A DNA stretch of 64,000 nt, from the NCBI GenBank assembly GCA_963930645.1, contig OZ005648.1, positions 196,361,542-196,425,541 on the forward strand. The letters are read 5' to 3'. The notes under the pieces are model-generated. The model was not told the origin of the DNA and ran no database searches. It saw only the letters and a list, made by a program, of their open reading frames with translations. The DNA comes from Salticus scenicus. Lineage: Eukaryota > Arthropoda > Arachnida > Araneae > Salticidae. Shown here in pieces: positions 45,591 to 55,789 of this stretch (its first letter is position 1; each line of letters opens with the position of its first letter). Both the position numbers and the translations under genes were made by a program.

Positions 45591-46587
45591 TGATTAGTGT
45601 TTAAATTGTGGGTAAAAAACGCCTGCGCATGCGCCATAAATATTTTTTCACTAAACGCTTTGAATGGAAAAATAAAATACAAAAATAAATTTTTAAGATA
45701 AAGACTTTTTGTATTCGCGTGATTCGCACTACAAATTATGAAAAGATTGAAATGAAGTTTTTGCCATCTGAGTTTCATACTTTAGTTAATTTTAAAACAT
45801 CTAATTGTCGTATCGAAGAACTGTTTACACCCCAGGATTCAGAAAAATCACCTCTTTTATTTGGTGCTGAATTTGTAACGGTAGGTCTGATACTTCTAAT
45901 TTATTTTTCCCTTTATCCGTTTTTCCGTTGCCACTTAAATTTCATACTTTAGTTATTTTTTAAAAAGCTAATTGTCGCATCGAAAAACTGTTTGAACCCC
46001 TGGATTCAGAAAAATCGCCCCTTTCATACGGTATCAAATTTATAAATATAGGTCTGATATTTCTAATTTATTTTACCCTTTTTCCGTTTTCAACCCAGAT
46101 TCGATATGGAACAGCTTTAGTATTGGATCCCTTTGGCAAAATTTGAAATTCGGCCCCGAAGTAGCTTGGACGTTTCTCGCCAAGATCTTTAATTGCACAA
46201 TTGAGATAGCCAATTCAGTTCATCGCAGAAATGACTTAAAATATTTAAAGTCACCAAAGGGTTCCCATACTAAAGCTGTGCGTTTTGTATTTATTTATTT
46301 TTAATATTTTCTATTAAAGACTTCTGTGGTCTCTAAATTTGGTACGTAAATTGTTTGTTTGCATCCGGCACTTTTTGTAACTGGATTTCACGAAATTCGA
46401 AATCCCCTCCCCCCCCCCACACACTTTCTCGGAGTCGGAGGGCAATAAACGGTATAACTTTAGTATAACCCCACAGTTGAATTTGGCGATTTTTCTTTGG
46501 CACCGTTTTGAAGGATAACGATGTCGTTCTGGACTGTTTGCGATATAATATGGCAGCCTAATATGTTGTTTATTTTGGATTTTTGAT

Positions 46588-46690
46588 CTTATGATTTAGA
46601 TTATGATTTTATAATTTAGATTATGATTTTATGATTTAGATTATGATTTTATCATATATGATTTATGATTTTTAGATTTATGATTTAGCC
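46588..46690 (+). repeat. Short tandem repeat, about 22 bp
   Basis: TTATGATTTAGATTATGATT-type units repeat four to five times with variants. Confidence 0.8.
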
Positions 46691-46804
46691 ATAAGCGACA
46701 ACAAAAAAAATCGCCAAATATCGTTGTGGGGTTATACTGAAGTTGTTCCCAATAAACATGTGTAAAAACATGTTTTTCCGTTTGAATTCGCTTTGGATTA
46801 TGTT

Positions 46805-47060
46805 AGAATGGCGAATTTTTGTGCGCGGATATTGATTATTGATTAATTATTGTTAATTAAATTTTTGTGCGCGGATATTGATTTTTATGTACATTAGTGG
46901 GATTTTGCAAAACTTTGAACTCACCCGCTGAGGAAGGGGAAGTAAGAAGTGTGTTCCGAAGGCAGTGGGGACCCAGACTGGATATTGATTAAGTGTACGC
47001 ATTATGTACATTAGCGTGGTTTTGCAAAACTTCGAACTCACCGCTGAGGAAGGGGAAGTA
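46805..47060 (+). repeat. Internal duplications of Helitron H1
   Basis: 'TTTTGTGCGCGGATATTGAT' occurs at about 46816 and 46862. 'TTTTGCAAAACTT...GAACTCAC...GCTGAGGAAGGGGAAGTAA' occurs at about 46902-46950 and 47021-47062. Confidence 0.75.
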
Positions 47061-47399
47061 AAAAGTGAGTAAGTTGTGCCGAAGACAGTGGAGACCCAGA
47101 GTCCTCACTTTGCGAGCGAGAAAACCTCTACCAATCACAGCGAGAACTTAGGTTATTAATAAAGATATGGTATTTTGAGACTTCATTTAAGTTTAATGTC
47201 CAGCGAAGCGGGCAAAGCCTGCTAGTATATATATATATATAGAGAGAGAGAATAAAAGGAAACTGGAGCGGAGGAAGGTTGGGTTCTGGGCCTGCAGAAG
47301 ATTTTAATTTCCAACCCCATTTTGCCATACAAAACATGCTTCTTTTCATGTATTTTACATAACTTTAAAGTCAGGCCCATGAATTCAGGGACACCATGC

Positions 47400-47650
47400 A
47401 TAAGAAAAAAGTATACGGTTAAGAAAAATTTTAGATTTTCGGTTTTCGGTGAAGTTACACATTTTGAGATGTCCTGAACTCAATTCAACCATTTAAAATA
47501 TATATATATGTCTAACTGAGTTCGAACACTGTACTTATGGACTTGATTTAACCGAACTTGATATTTGGTTGGACCTTGGTTTGAATTGGTGCCGGTTAGC
47601 TTTTCGGCTATATCACCGAACAGGGGGAACTTCCACGTTGCGATTTCCTC
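47400..47650 (+). repeat. Hairpin-family fragment
   Basis: It carries 'AGTTACACATTTTGAGATGT' and a later GAACTTGATATTTGGTTGGA / GGTGCCGGTTAG block also seen at about 57290-57330. Confidence 0.55.
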
Positions 47651-47851
47651 TCATTTCTGGAAAGGCTCAGCCTCTACAGTGTATCAAACTTAGAGAAATA
47701 TATTAAGTAAAACTCTGCTGATTCACTCTGAATGCATATCGACAAACAATTGGCGCAGCTGTGTTGGAATTTAATTCCATTTACGAGAAGGGAATTACTT
47801 CGATTTGCTTTGCTTTCCAAAAAAGTGGTCGAGATTCGACCACTGGGCGAT

Positions 47852-48612
47852 ACTAGTATATATAAAAGAGTGAACACACTGATTCCTTGATTCAACATAG
47901 CCGTGGCGATTTTGTGGGAGATAGAAACACAAATTTTGGTGAGTACAGTCGGTAACAAAAGTGTCCGAACACTAGCAAAAATCCTATATAAAAAAAGTAC
48001 GCTTAATACAGTTTTGCTAAATAAATCCTTGTCGAAACCTGTTCTTAGTCAGTCTAAGAACGTGATTCGACAAGGATTTATTTAACAAAACAGCATTAAG
48101 TGTACTTTTTTTATATAGGAATTTTTGCTAGTGTTCGGACACTTTTGTTACCCACTGTACGTTGGTTTTAGTACCCTGTCGAAATTTCCTTCCCCTTCCC
48201 TCCTTCAAGAGAGGGGGGTAAAAACACGTTCTAAAACATACCTCTGCTTCAAATAATCCGAGGATCTCGATTTTTTTATGCGTCGGTTAGGTATGTGTAT
48301 AGAACATGCACTTAAAAGGAATTCTGCGAAATTACTCCTTTGGGGCGAGTGGGGCAAAACGCGTTTTGAAGCTTAAATCTGCTCGAAATTACCTTAGAAT
48401 AGCAAATTTTGGTGTGTGGGTGTTGATTAAACGTACACAATATGCACTTTGACGAAATTTTACAAAACTTTCAGCTTTACCCGCGAGAGAAAAGGAGTAA
48501 AAAGGACGTAAGGCATTGCTGAAGACATTGGGGGTTCTAGACTAGAGACGTGTGGCGAGTGAGAAAAGCGCTACCGAAGGTTACGGGATCTTTAATTTAG
48601 ATTTTAACTGGT

Positions 48613-48648
<36 letters not shown>

Positions 48649-48721
48649 AGATTTTGTTATTTAATGATATAATATTTTGAGAATTCATTTTAATATAGAA
48701 GTGGGCAACGCCTGATGCTAG
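47852..48721 (+). mobile_element. Helitron-like element H3, interrupted by a MITE
   Basis: The 3' end GTGGGCAACGCCTGATGCTAG (ending 48721, then T) is a diverged version of the H1/H2 tail. The interior has the same order of blocks ('CATTGGGGG...GAGACGTGTGGCGAGTGAG'). The 5' end is uncertain; TAGTATATATAAAAGAGTG near 47854 resembles the H2 head. A palindromic MITE sits at 47946-48157 and a long T-run at 48610-48647. Confidence 0.5.
47946..48157. mobile_element. Palindromic Tc1/mariner MITE (copy 2)
   Basis: CAGTCGGTAACAAAAGTGTC... with TA at 47944-47945 and 48158-48159. The central hairpin (AAATCCTTGTCGAAACCTGT and complement) is nearly the same as in copy 1 at 38462-38675, while the outer 25 bases differ more. 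Confidence 0.9.
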
Positions 48722-49265
48722 TCATTAATAATTCTGTTTATTAAATATTTGATTTTTGGTTGCATGAATGACCATTTTTGAGTCCCTGGAATAACCTTAT
48801 AAAAGTTCTGACCTTTGACATAAGCATTAATAAACCAGAACATTTTGAATGAAAACAGGAAAATATACAATAAAAAATATATAAAAAATTCCAAAATACC
48901 ATGAAATCCATTGTAGAAGAAAGGAAGAGCAGAATCTGTTTTTAGAACACACAGTTGAAATTGCATGAAACAAAATGTAGATTTAGGAAAAGAGAAGTGA
49001 TTATTCAATGGTTACATACGCAGGTAGAAGGGAAGAAATTTAATCTCGTTCACCTATTTGAATATTTATCACTAGAGAACCTGTGTAAATCTACAGAATC
49101 GTCATAATCCCTTATTCCAGAATTACAAGTTCAAAATTCGCTTTTAAGAACCATCATATGGAGCAAGCGTAAAGCATTTTAAATTGAAGAAAAAATAAAT
49201 ATCATAAGAGAAATACAAAATGGAAGGCCAAGTTAACATTTTTCGGAAAAAAAAAAAAAAAGATT
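48722..49265. other. AT-rich stretch before the Tigger remnant
   Basis: No supported feature; a 96-codon minus frame (48718-49008), rich in F, I and Y, has no recognisable domain. The left Tigger terminus, expected here, was not found. Confidence 0.4.
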
Positions 49266-49269
49266 TATC

Positions 49270-50586
49270 TTTCGACTCCCCACAAAAAACTGAGAAAAGC
49301 TAAACATCAAGGAGAAGAGACTTTATTAAAATGGTTCAGCATTCTAAGAAGCCGAAATGTATCAATGTCTGGGCAAATGCTCCCGTCAAAAGCTGATGCA
49401 TTTGCCAGTAAATTTGGGATTCCATTTTCGTGTTCTAATAAATGATTAGATAGATTTGAAAAGCGGAATAATATATCTTCTGGAAAAATCATCGGAGAAT
49501 CGGGAGATGTTTCGACATCAGGCATCGATGAGAGGAAAGAAAGCGTTTGGAAGGTCATCTCTGGTGAATATGACAAGAATGACATATTTATTGCTGATGA
49601 AGGTGTACTTTTTATAAGTTGACACAAAATTAGACATTAAAATTAATGGAGAGAAATGGAATGGTCGAAAGTAGTTAAAAGACGGAATCACATTTCTTAT
49701 GTGGTGCCAATATGAGAGGTCGTAATAACGTCGTCGTAAGCTTCTAGTGATTATAAAATCTAAACGCCGCAGATGCTTCAAAAATATCAAACGGTTTCCT
49801 GTTTCTTATGAAGCTTTCTCGAATTGTTTGGATAAGAGCTTTGAAAGTTGAATCGTGAACTGTAAGCTAAAAAGCAGAATATTTTACTTCTGCTTGACAA
49901 TTGTAGTGGACACAACAACGATAAACAGTTTCAATCGATTATAATTTTACTCTTTCCCTCGAATGTAATTTCTGTAGCGCAGTCGGAATGGGCAGGATGT
50001 CATCAGAAGCCTTAAATGTATTGTCATTACAGGAAATAGCTCATTTTACGAATTTTAGAGGGATATGATAAAAATATAAAATGCGACGTTTCTTTTCCTT
50101 GATGCACGTATAATGCTTGAAAATTCTTAGCGGTTTGGTATGGATTCTGCAATCAGAAAATATTTTAGACATTCTGGAATAGCAAAGAATGTTGAAGATA
50201 CAACGAATGTCGAAGAAACAAAGAATGTTGCAGAAGAAGAAGATTTACCTATCGCGATGTGGATAGAAAAGCACAAAATTTCATCATTCTCAGATTGTGA
50301 GATGCAATTGTTCGAAATATGTGATGATGGAGTCATTATATATGAACATCCGACTGACGAAGACACTGTGGAAGAAATTAAAATTAATTTATTTGAAATT
50401 GAAAATTCTGCATTTGATGCAGAGGAACAGGAGCATACAGGAGCAGGATAGGTAATATCCACCTTTCCAGATCCTACAACAGCGATGCATATTATTAGTA
50501 ATTTTTTGTCAATTGCACAAACAGTTGAAGAAAGGCTATTAGAGTCAATTAATGTATTGAACAAAGAAATTCATAAAGTGTTTTGA
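49270..50586 (+). pseudogene. Decayed Tigger/pogo transposase (DDE, CENP-B-like)
   Basis: Several plus-strand frames read together as a Tigger transposase. One segment has ETLLKWFSILRSRNVSMSGQ and ADAFASKFGIPFSCSN (CENP-B-type helix-turn-helix, 49310-49460). It is followed by SGEYDKNDIFIADEGVLF (49555-49610), which matches the first catalytic D block (DIFNADE in relatives). The middle is too damaged to read. The C-terminal part is still open: MDSAIRKYFRHSGIAKNVED at 50140, a TAG at 50449, then about 45 more codons to TGA at 50584. Intact relatives are about 450-550 residues. The right inverted terminus lies at about 50922-50946. Confidence 0.65.
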
Positions 50587-50921
50587 AAGTGGCAATATGT
50601 CAACAAAAACTTACCGATTATTTTTTTATCAAAACAATAAACCAAAATTAAAGGTAAATTTATTTATTTCCATTTGTCTTCATTTTTAGTTAATTTGTAT
50701 TGTGCCAATTTAATGTGAGAGATTTTAGTCAAATTATTTCATAAATGATCATATTTCATAAATTTTATCACTTTTTAATACATCATATTAAAAATACATA
50801 GCAAGTAATTATTTATACATTTTGTGAACTCTATCAATTTTCTGTGAATTCTATCAGTTTTCTGAATGGTTTGGATATAGCGAACCACCGGCTGTAGCGA
50901 ACAAAACTTTTGGTCCCTTAA

Positions 50922-50946
50922 AGTTCGTTATAACGGGGTTCGACTG
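50922..50946 (-). repeat. Right terminus of the Tigger/pogo element
   Basis: AGTTCGTTATAACGGGGTTC then GACTG, followed by TA. It resembles the right end of the MITE at 5573-5728. The left terminus was not located. Confidence 0.7.
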
Positions 50947-50948
50947 TA

Positions 50949-51480
50949 TTAAAAAGGGCTGCACGGCTAAACGGACAAAGTCTCGCTACTTAAATTAATA
51001 ACAAATTTCGAAGAAGATAATGGCGTTAGCTAACTTAAAAATCATTTGATTGAAATGATAAAAACCGATTAAGTTTTACTTTGGACATTAACATATTTTC
51101 AGAGCAAGACTATATTCCAATAATATCTTAAATATGTTTCATAATCTTTAAGTTATCTATGTATTAAATTTCAGTTTAGATAAAAGCCTTGCTGTGAACT
51201 TAACATATGGAATATTAGGATAAAGAAAAGCAAAGTGACAGTTTTCCTTTTTTTAAAAAAAGGTAAGTCATACTGTATAGGGCAAGTCAAAAAAAGGGTA
51301 ACTGAATAAGGTACTGTATAAGGTACAAAAAAGGTAAGTCATACTCCCTTATGATTTAAAATATATTCTTTGTTTGCTTTTTATCTTGGGCTAATTTCAC
51401 TAAACAAAATCTATTCTTTGGCGATTTCGCGATGTTCCTGTTAATATGAAAATTTATTTAAGTATTTTGTATACATAAAT
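50949..51480. other. AT-rich stretch with a short duplication
   Basis: AAAAAGGTAAGTCATACTGT (about 51256) recurs as AAAAAAGGTAAGTCATACTC (about 51325). Nothing else supported. Confidence 0.4.
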
Positions 51481-51485
51481 TATCT

Positions 51486-51870
51486 TCTATTACCCTACTA
51501 GTGTAGGTAATGGAAGTATTGAATTCGATCAAAAATTTCGATATCGAGTTTTCATCTCATTTGCATGTTTTAAAGTCTGCGTCAAGTTTATATTATTATT
51601 ATTATTGATTAAATGTGTGTGTGTGTAGGGATTCTACTTATTTTCGTATATCCAAAACGGAAAATAATAGAACAATGAAACTTTGTAATTAAAACAGGTC
51701 CTTCGAGCTTGTCAAATTTTGGTGAAAATTGGAAAACCGGAAGTGGGACATAGAAAGCCGAAGTGAAGCCATATTTTAATTAAAATCCGTATTTCAAAAA
51801 CGATTCTAACGATTTTCTTTAAATTTGCTGAACCTCTTTTTAGATGTTTTTTCGTATGTATTACACTTCT
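51486..51870 (+). repeat. Hairpin-family repeat, 5' part
   Basis: It begins TATTACCCTACTAGTGTAGGTAATG-like hairpin sequence and GGAAGTATTG, with the same 'TTTGCATGTTTTAAAGTCTG' body and one CCGGAAGTGGGACAT unit as copy 1 (40-1050). Confidence 0.65.
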
Positions 51871-51874
51871 GCTC

Positions 51875-52250
51875 AAAAGTTTAACGAGATTTTCAAACGA
51901 TCAGAATTTTTTCAATTTCAAAACTTATCTCTCGATGAAATGTTTTCAGACATTAGTTATTTATAGAACTGGATCTTCCACTTGCTTTTCAGTGGTTTGT
52001 TTTAAGACAACATTTAGGGGGCCGGTAACAAACTGAGCAAATATAACAATGTTTGTGATCGTCTTGCATCGTTACGTAGAGGAAATGATCTGTAACTTTA
52101 GGAATGTTAATATATAGACCTAGTACAATTTGTGGATGAATTTGTGTCACGATAGCATGTTAAATAACGAAAATATAAGCATTTATTTTAAAACTTAACA
52201 AAAAAAAAAGAAAAAAAAAAAAAAAGATATCAGCATGTTATTAGTTAGAA
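51875..52250 (+). repeat. Dispersed repeat R1, copy B left half
   Basis: Matches 2540-2855 (ACTTATCTCTCGATGAAATG, ACAATGTTTGTGATCGTC). It then ends at ATCAGCATG, where the tRNA-like array begins; the right half resumes at about 55795. Confidence 0.7.
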
Positions 52251-52347
52251 GGTTTTTAATTGAAATTGACTTGGTCATCGTGTCTTCGTGTCACGCTAGT
52301 AAACAAGGCGCCTTTATTTTAAAGTAAAAAATACAAGCTATTTCGTT

Positions 52348-52423
52348 GTCGCTCTTTGGCTCAGTTGGTAAGAGCGTCCCGTTTATAGCGCGGTGGTCTT
52401 GAGTTCGGTCCCCGGTAGGTCCA
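52348..52423 (+). tRNA. tRNA-like unit 1 (anticodon loop TTTATAG, TAT)
   Basis: GGCTCAGTTGGTAAGAGC gives a good D arm, and the anticodon position reads TAT (Ile). The acceptor and T stems pair poorly, and TTTTT follows at about 52432, as a Pol III terminator would. Probably a pseudogene. Confidence 0.45.
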
Positions 52424-52802
52424 GCGTGTAATTTTTGCAGATAATTAGTAGAAAAGGTGTCAATTGATACAAGAAAATTTTTCGTTGCTTACACTAAGAA
52501 TTTTTTGAGGAGTTTTATTAAGAAGCATATTTTTTTTTTTTTTTTTTTTTTTAATTTAGATATTGGAAAACACAAAACATTTTAGATATTAAAAAAGCAC
52601 AAAATAAAATGTTTTAAGTAAAAAATACATTAAAAAAGTACTTTTAGAAGCTTTATACATATGTATATATATATATATATATTGTATATTACTATTATAT
52701 GAAATTGGATTTGTCATCGGCTTTTTGTCACGTTAAAAAACCAAGACGCTTCCATTATATATATAATAAAAAAAGAAAAAAAAAAAGTAAGCAATTTATT
52801 GT

Positions 52803-52876
52803 ATCTGTTAATGAATCAGCTAGTTACAGCGTCATGTTGATAATGCGAGAGTCGTGTGTTTGATCCTCGCCTGGCC
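52803..52876 (+). tRNA. tRNA-like unit 2 (anticodon GAT)
   Basis: Core AATCAGCTAGTTACAGCGTC, loop TTGATAA, box B TTTGATCCTCGC. The anticodon position reads GAT (Ile). The D arm is degraded. A T-run follows. Confidence 0.4.
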
Positions 52877-53137
52877 AAGGTGTTATTTTTTGCAAATAAT
52901 TAATAGAAAAAGTGTCAATTGATAAAAGAAAATATTTCGTTGTGTACACAGTATCCTAATAATTTTTCAAGAGTTTTTTAAACGGCTTTTTATCTAGTTA
53001 CAAAAAGCACAAAATAAAAATGTAAGTAAAAATAAATAAATAAATAATTTTTATAGAAGGAATTTCTCATCGTGCCTTCGTGACACGCCAAAAAACAAGG
53101 CGCCTGCCCTTTAAAGTAAGTATATGGAACGCATTGC

Positions 53138-53212
53138 ATCCCTGGTTAGCTCCATTGGTAAGAGGGTCCCGTTAATAGCGTAGTGGTCGTGAGTTCGGTC
53201 CCCGGAAGGTCC
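53138..53212 (+). tRNA. tRNA-like unit 3 (anticodon AAT)
   Basis: Core GGTTAGCTCCATTGGTAAGA, loop TTAATAG (AAT, Ile), box B AGTTCGGTCCCC. Stems are incomplete. Confidence 0.4.
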
Positions 53213-53349
53213 AGTATGTTAATTCTTGCAGATAGTTAGTAGAAAAGGTGTCAATTAATACAAGAAAATTTTTCATTGCTTACATTAAGAATTTTTGGGG
53301 GAGTTTTTTTTTTTTTTTTGTAATTAGCTTGGTTGACCTTGAAATAGAA

Positions 53350-53467
53350 TAAAATGGAATTTGAATTTTAGCATTTAATTAGATAGCGACTTTTCAAAAT
53401 TGAAAGTTTAAAATCCGAAATTTCGCTATACAATTAAATGCTAAAATTCAAATTAAATTCCATTTTA
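53350..53467. mobile_element. Small inverted-repeat insertion in array unit 3
   Basis: AAATGGAATTTGAATTTTAG...AGCGA and its complement form about 39-bp arms around a 35-base centre. It interrupts the spacer of unit 3 and lengthens it. Confidence 0.7.
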
Positions 53468-53552
53468 GGAGCTTTTTATATGAAGTTGACTTTGTCTTCG
53501 TGTCTTCGTGTCACGCTAATAAACAATTAAAGTAAATATAATCCGTTCCGTT

Positions 53553-53630
53553 TGTGGCTCCGTGGTTCAGTTGATTAGAGCGTCATGTTAATAAAGCGGT
53601 GGTCGAGAGTTCGGTCCCCGGAATGTCCGG
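53553..53630 (+). tRNA. tRNA-like unit 4 (anticodon AAT)
   Basis: GGCTCCGTGGTTCAGTTGAT, loop TTAATAA (AAT, Ile), box B AGTTCGGTCCCCGG. This is one of the better preserved cores, but the acceptor stem does not close fully. Confidence 0.45.
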
Positions 53631-54159
53631 CATATTAATTTTTCAGGATAATTAGTAGAAAAGGTGTCAATTGATAAAAGAAAATTTTTCGTTGACTACA
53701 CAATATCTTAAGAATTTTCGAAGAGTTTTTTTTTTTTTAAGAAGTTTTTTCTTTTTCTTTTGATATTAGAAAACACAAAATATTTTAGATATTAAAAAAG
53801 CTCAAAATAAAAAGTTTCAAGTACAAAATACATAAATGCATATTTTTAGTAGCTTTATATATATATTATATATTATTACATGAAGTTGAATTTGTCATCG
53901 CGTTTTCTGTCACGCTAAAAAACAAGACACTTAAAAAATAAATAAATAAATAAATAAATAAATGAAAAAAAAATGAAAGCAATTCATTGTAATTCAAAAT
54001 AAAAATTTAAATTGCAATTCAAAATAAAAATTTAAATAAAAATAAATAAATAAATGATTATTTTAGAATTGAATGTCGATTTCGTTATCACGTCTTCATG
54101 TCACGCTAATAAATAAGACACCCCAACTTTAAAGTATGTAAATGTCAGCAGTCCTTTTA

Positions 54160-54229
54160 CTCGCTCGTTGGCTCAGTTGGTTAGAGCGTCAAGTTGCTAA
54201 AGCCATGGTGGTGAGATCCCCGAAGGATC
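54160..54229 (+). tRNA. tRNA-like unit 5 (anticodon position GCT)
   Basis: TCGTTGGCTCAGTTGGTTAG gives a strong box A. The loop TTGCTAA has changed from the Ile pattern, and box B has lost several bases (GAGATCCCCG), so this unit is degenerate. Confidence 0.4.
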
Positions 54230-54502
54230 GATGTATTAAATTTTACAGATAATTAATAGAAAATGTGTCAGTTCATAAAAGAAAATTTTTCATTGTCTAC
54301 ACAGTATTCTAAGAATTTATGAAGAGTTTTTTAAGAAGCATTTTTTTAGAAAATAAAAAATACAGAATAAAAGTTAAATATATATAAAAAATATATATTT
54401 TAGAAGCTTTTTATTGAAATTGGATTTTTATCATCGTGTCTTTGTGTCATTCTGAAAAAGAAGGTGCCTCCACTTTACTGTAAATTTAAACAGCCTTTTT
54501 CG

Positions 54503-54576
54503 TCGCTCGTTAGCGCATTTGGTTAGAGCGTCATGGTGATAACGCGATGCTCGTATGTTCGATCCTCACAAGCTGA
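54503..54576 (+). tRNA. tRNA-like unit 6 (anticodon GAT)
   Basis: TCGTTAGCGCATTTGGTTAG, loop TGATAA within GGTGATAACGC (GAT, Ile), box B TGTTCGATCCTCAC. Followed by TTTTTT at about 54586. Confidence 0.45.
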
Positions 54577-55066
54577 TGTGTTACTTTTTTTGCAGATAAT
54601 TAATAGAAACGATGTCAATTGATAAAAGAAAATCTTTCATTGTCTACACAGTGTCCTAAGGAATTTTTATAGTTTTTTTAAAGAAGCTTTTTTTTTTTTT
54701 TTTTTTTTTTTTTGAGTTACTAAACGCACAAAATAAAAATTTCAGTAAAAATATAAATAAGTATAAATAAATATAAATAAATATAAATATAAACATAAAT
54801 AAATAAAAATATCACTGAAAATTTTTTATTATTGTGGAGCCCTAAAAAGCCTAAAATAAAAATTTATTCTTGCAGAGACATGCTATAAAACCATAAAAGT
54901 TTCAACAACAAGAAAATTTTAAAGAAAAATATAGATATTTCACTTTTGCAAAACATGAAAAATTTTAAATATTCCAAATATTTTAAAAAGCATTCGAGAA
55001 CAATATTCTTTTTGCATATATTCTATTTGTTGGAGTTTTCTAGAATGTTCTATGATTTTTTTTGAC

Positions 55067-55137
55067 AGTTCTTAGACTTTTGGTTAGAGAGTCATTCTCA
55101 TAATGCGATGGTCTCGGATTCGATCCTCGAAAGACGA
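55067..55137 (+). tRNA. tRNA-like unit 7 (anticodon position CAT)
   Basis: TTAGACTTTTGGTTAGAGAG, loop CTCATAA (CAT), box B GATTCGATCCTCG. On the minus strand it reads RGSNPRPSHYE, the usual antisense-tRNA peptide. The 5' half is poor. Confidence 0.4.
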
Positions 55138-55299
55138 TATCGTACTTTTTTTTGCAGATAAATAATCGAAAAAAAAAAAAAAATGTCAATTGATAAAAGA
55201 AAATTTTCCGTTGTCTACAAAATATCCTAAGGAATTTCAATTAGTTTTTTTAAGAAGCTCTTTCCTTTTTTGTAACTAAAAAGCACAAAATAAAATTTA

Positions 55300-55780
55300 A
55301 GTAAAAAATCATTTTTTTTAAGTTAGAAGCTTTTTATTGTGAAGCCCTAAAAAGCATAAAATAAAATTTATTCTGGCAAAGACATGCTACAAAGAAATGA
55401 AAGTTTCAACACTAAGAAAATTTTAGAGAAAAATATAGGTACTTTCCTTTTGTAAGAGATGAAAATTTTTAATGTTCAAAGTATTTTAAAAAGCTTTCGA
55501 GACATTTGAAATTTGTGGTCTAACGAATGATTATACAAAAACTAATAACTAAAAATATTGGTGTCGAAAGCTTTTTAAAATATTTTGAACATTAAAATAT
55601 TTTCATCTCTTGCAAAATGAAAGTACCTATATTTTTCTCTAAAATTTTCTTAGAGTTGAAACTTTCATTTCTTTGTAGCATGTCTTTGCCAGAATAAATT
55701 TTATTTTATGTTTTTTAGGGCTTCACAATAAAAAGCTTCTAAATTTAAAAATGATTTTTTACTTAAATTTTATTTTTTAT
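55300..55780. repeat. Long palindrome, about 205-bp arms
   Basis: Arms 55300-55505 and about 55567-55775 are near-perfect complements (for example GAAGCCCTAAAAAGCATAAA and TTATGTTTTTTAGGGCTTC) around a 60-base loop. The left arm shares GAAGCCCTAAAAAGCATAAA-type sequence with array unit 7 (54835-54960), so the arms are derived from the array's tail. Confidence 0.85.
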
Positions 55781-55789
55781 TTGTGATAT

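Larger units (their letters stand above)
45176..47225 (+). mobile_element. Non-autonomous Helitron H1
   Basis: It begins TCTATATTAATAAAATCAGA, preceded by A, and ends AGCGAAGCGGGCAAAGCCTG then CTAG at 47222-47225, followed by T. The GCGGGC/GCCTGC stem forms the terminal hairpin. Length 2,050 bp. The interior includes the phrase GAGAACGGCTGGACGGAATT, typical of these repeats, and internal duplications. No Rep/helicase is encoded. Confidence 0.8.
44936..47398. mobile_element. Small TIR element split by a Helitron
   Basis: CAGTGTGGCCCTATATTCAT (44936) and the complement of the right end (CATGGTGTCCCTGAATTCAT, from 47398) match over about 27 bp. Without the Helitron at 45176-47225 it would be about 410 bp. 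A TA precedes the left end; the right flank reads CATAA, so the duplication is unclear. Non-coding. Confidence 0.6.
52256..55300 (+). repeat. Tandem array of seven tRNA-Ile-like units
   Basis: Each unit of about 340-560 bp has a lead-in (TTGACTTGGTCATCGTGTCT...TCACGCTA...AACAAGGCGCC), a tRNA-like core with box A (GGCTCAGTTGGT type) and box B (GTTCGATCC type), then GCAGATAATTAGTAGAAAA, GTGTCAATTGATAAAAGAAA and an 'AAGAGTTTTTTAAGAAGC' tail. A partial unit (lead-in only) lies at 53880-54000. The array lies between two halves of repeat R1. Units are well diverged, so the array is old or its units evolve separately. Confidence 0.8.

Noticed and set aside
45473..45952. 101- and 77-codon frames in Helitron H1
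   Set aside because: No similarity to Rep/helicase or any family I know; they overlap the internal duplication.
50127..50564. 145-codon serine-rich minus-strand frame
   Set aside because: It is the antisense shadow of the Tigger C-terminal frame on the plus strand.
52348..55137. Functional tRNA-Ile genes
   Set aside because: Acceptor and T stems do not close in any unit, and two units have changed anticodons; they are listed as tRNA-like only.
55040..55240. 66-codon frame containing RGSNPRPSHYE
   Set aside because: This phrase is the well-known antisense translation of a tRNA-like sequence (unit 7).
52256..55300. CRISPR-like array
   Set aside because: Units of 340-560 bp with tRNA cores in eukaryotic AT-rich DNA; no short identical repeats with unique spacers.
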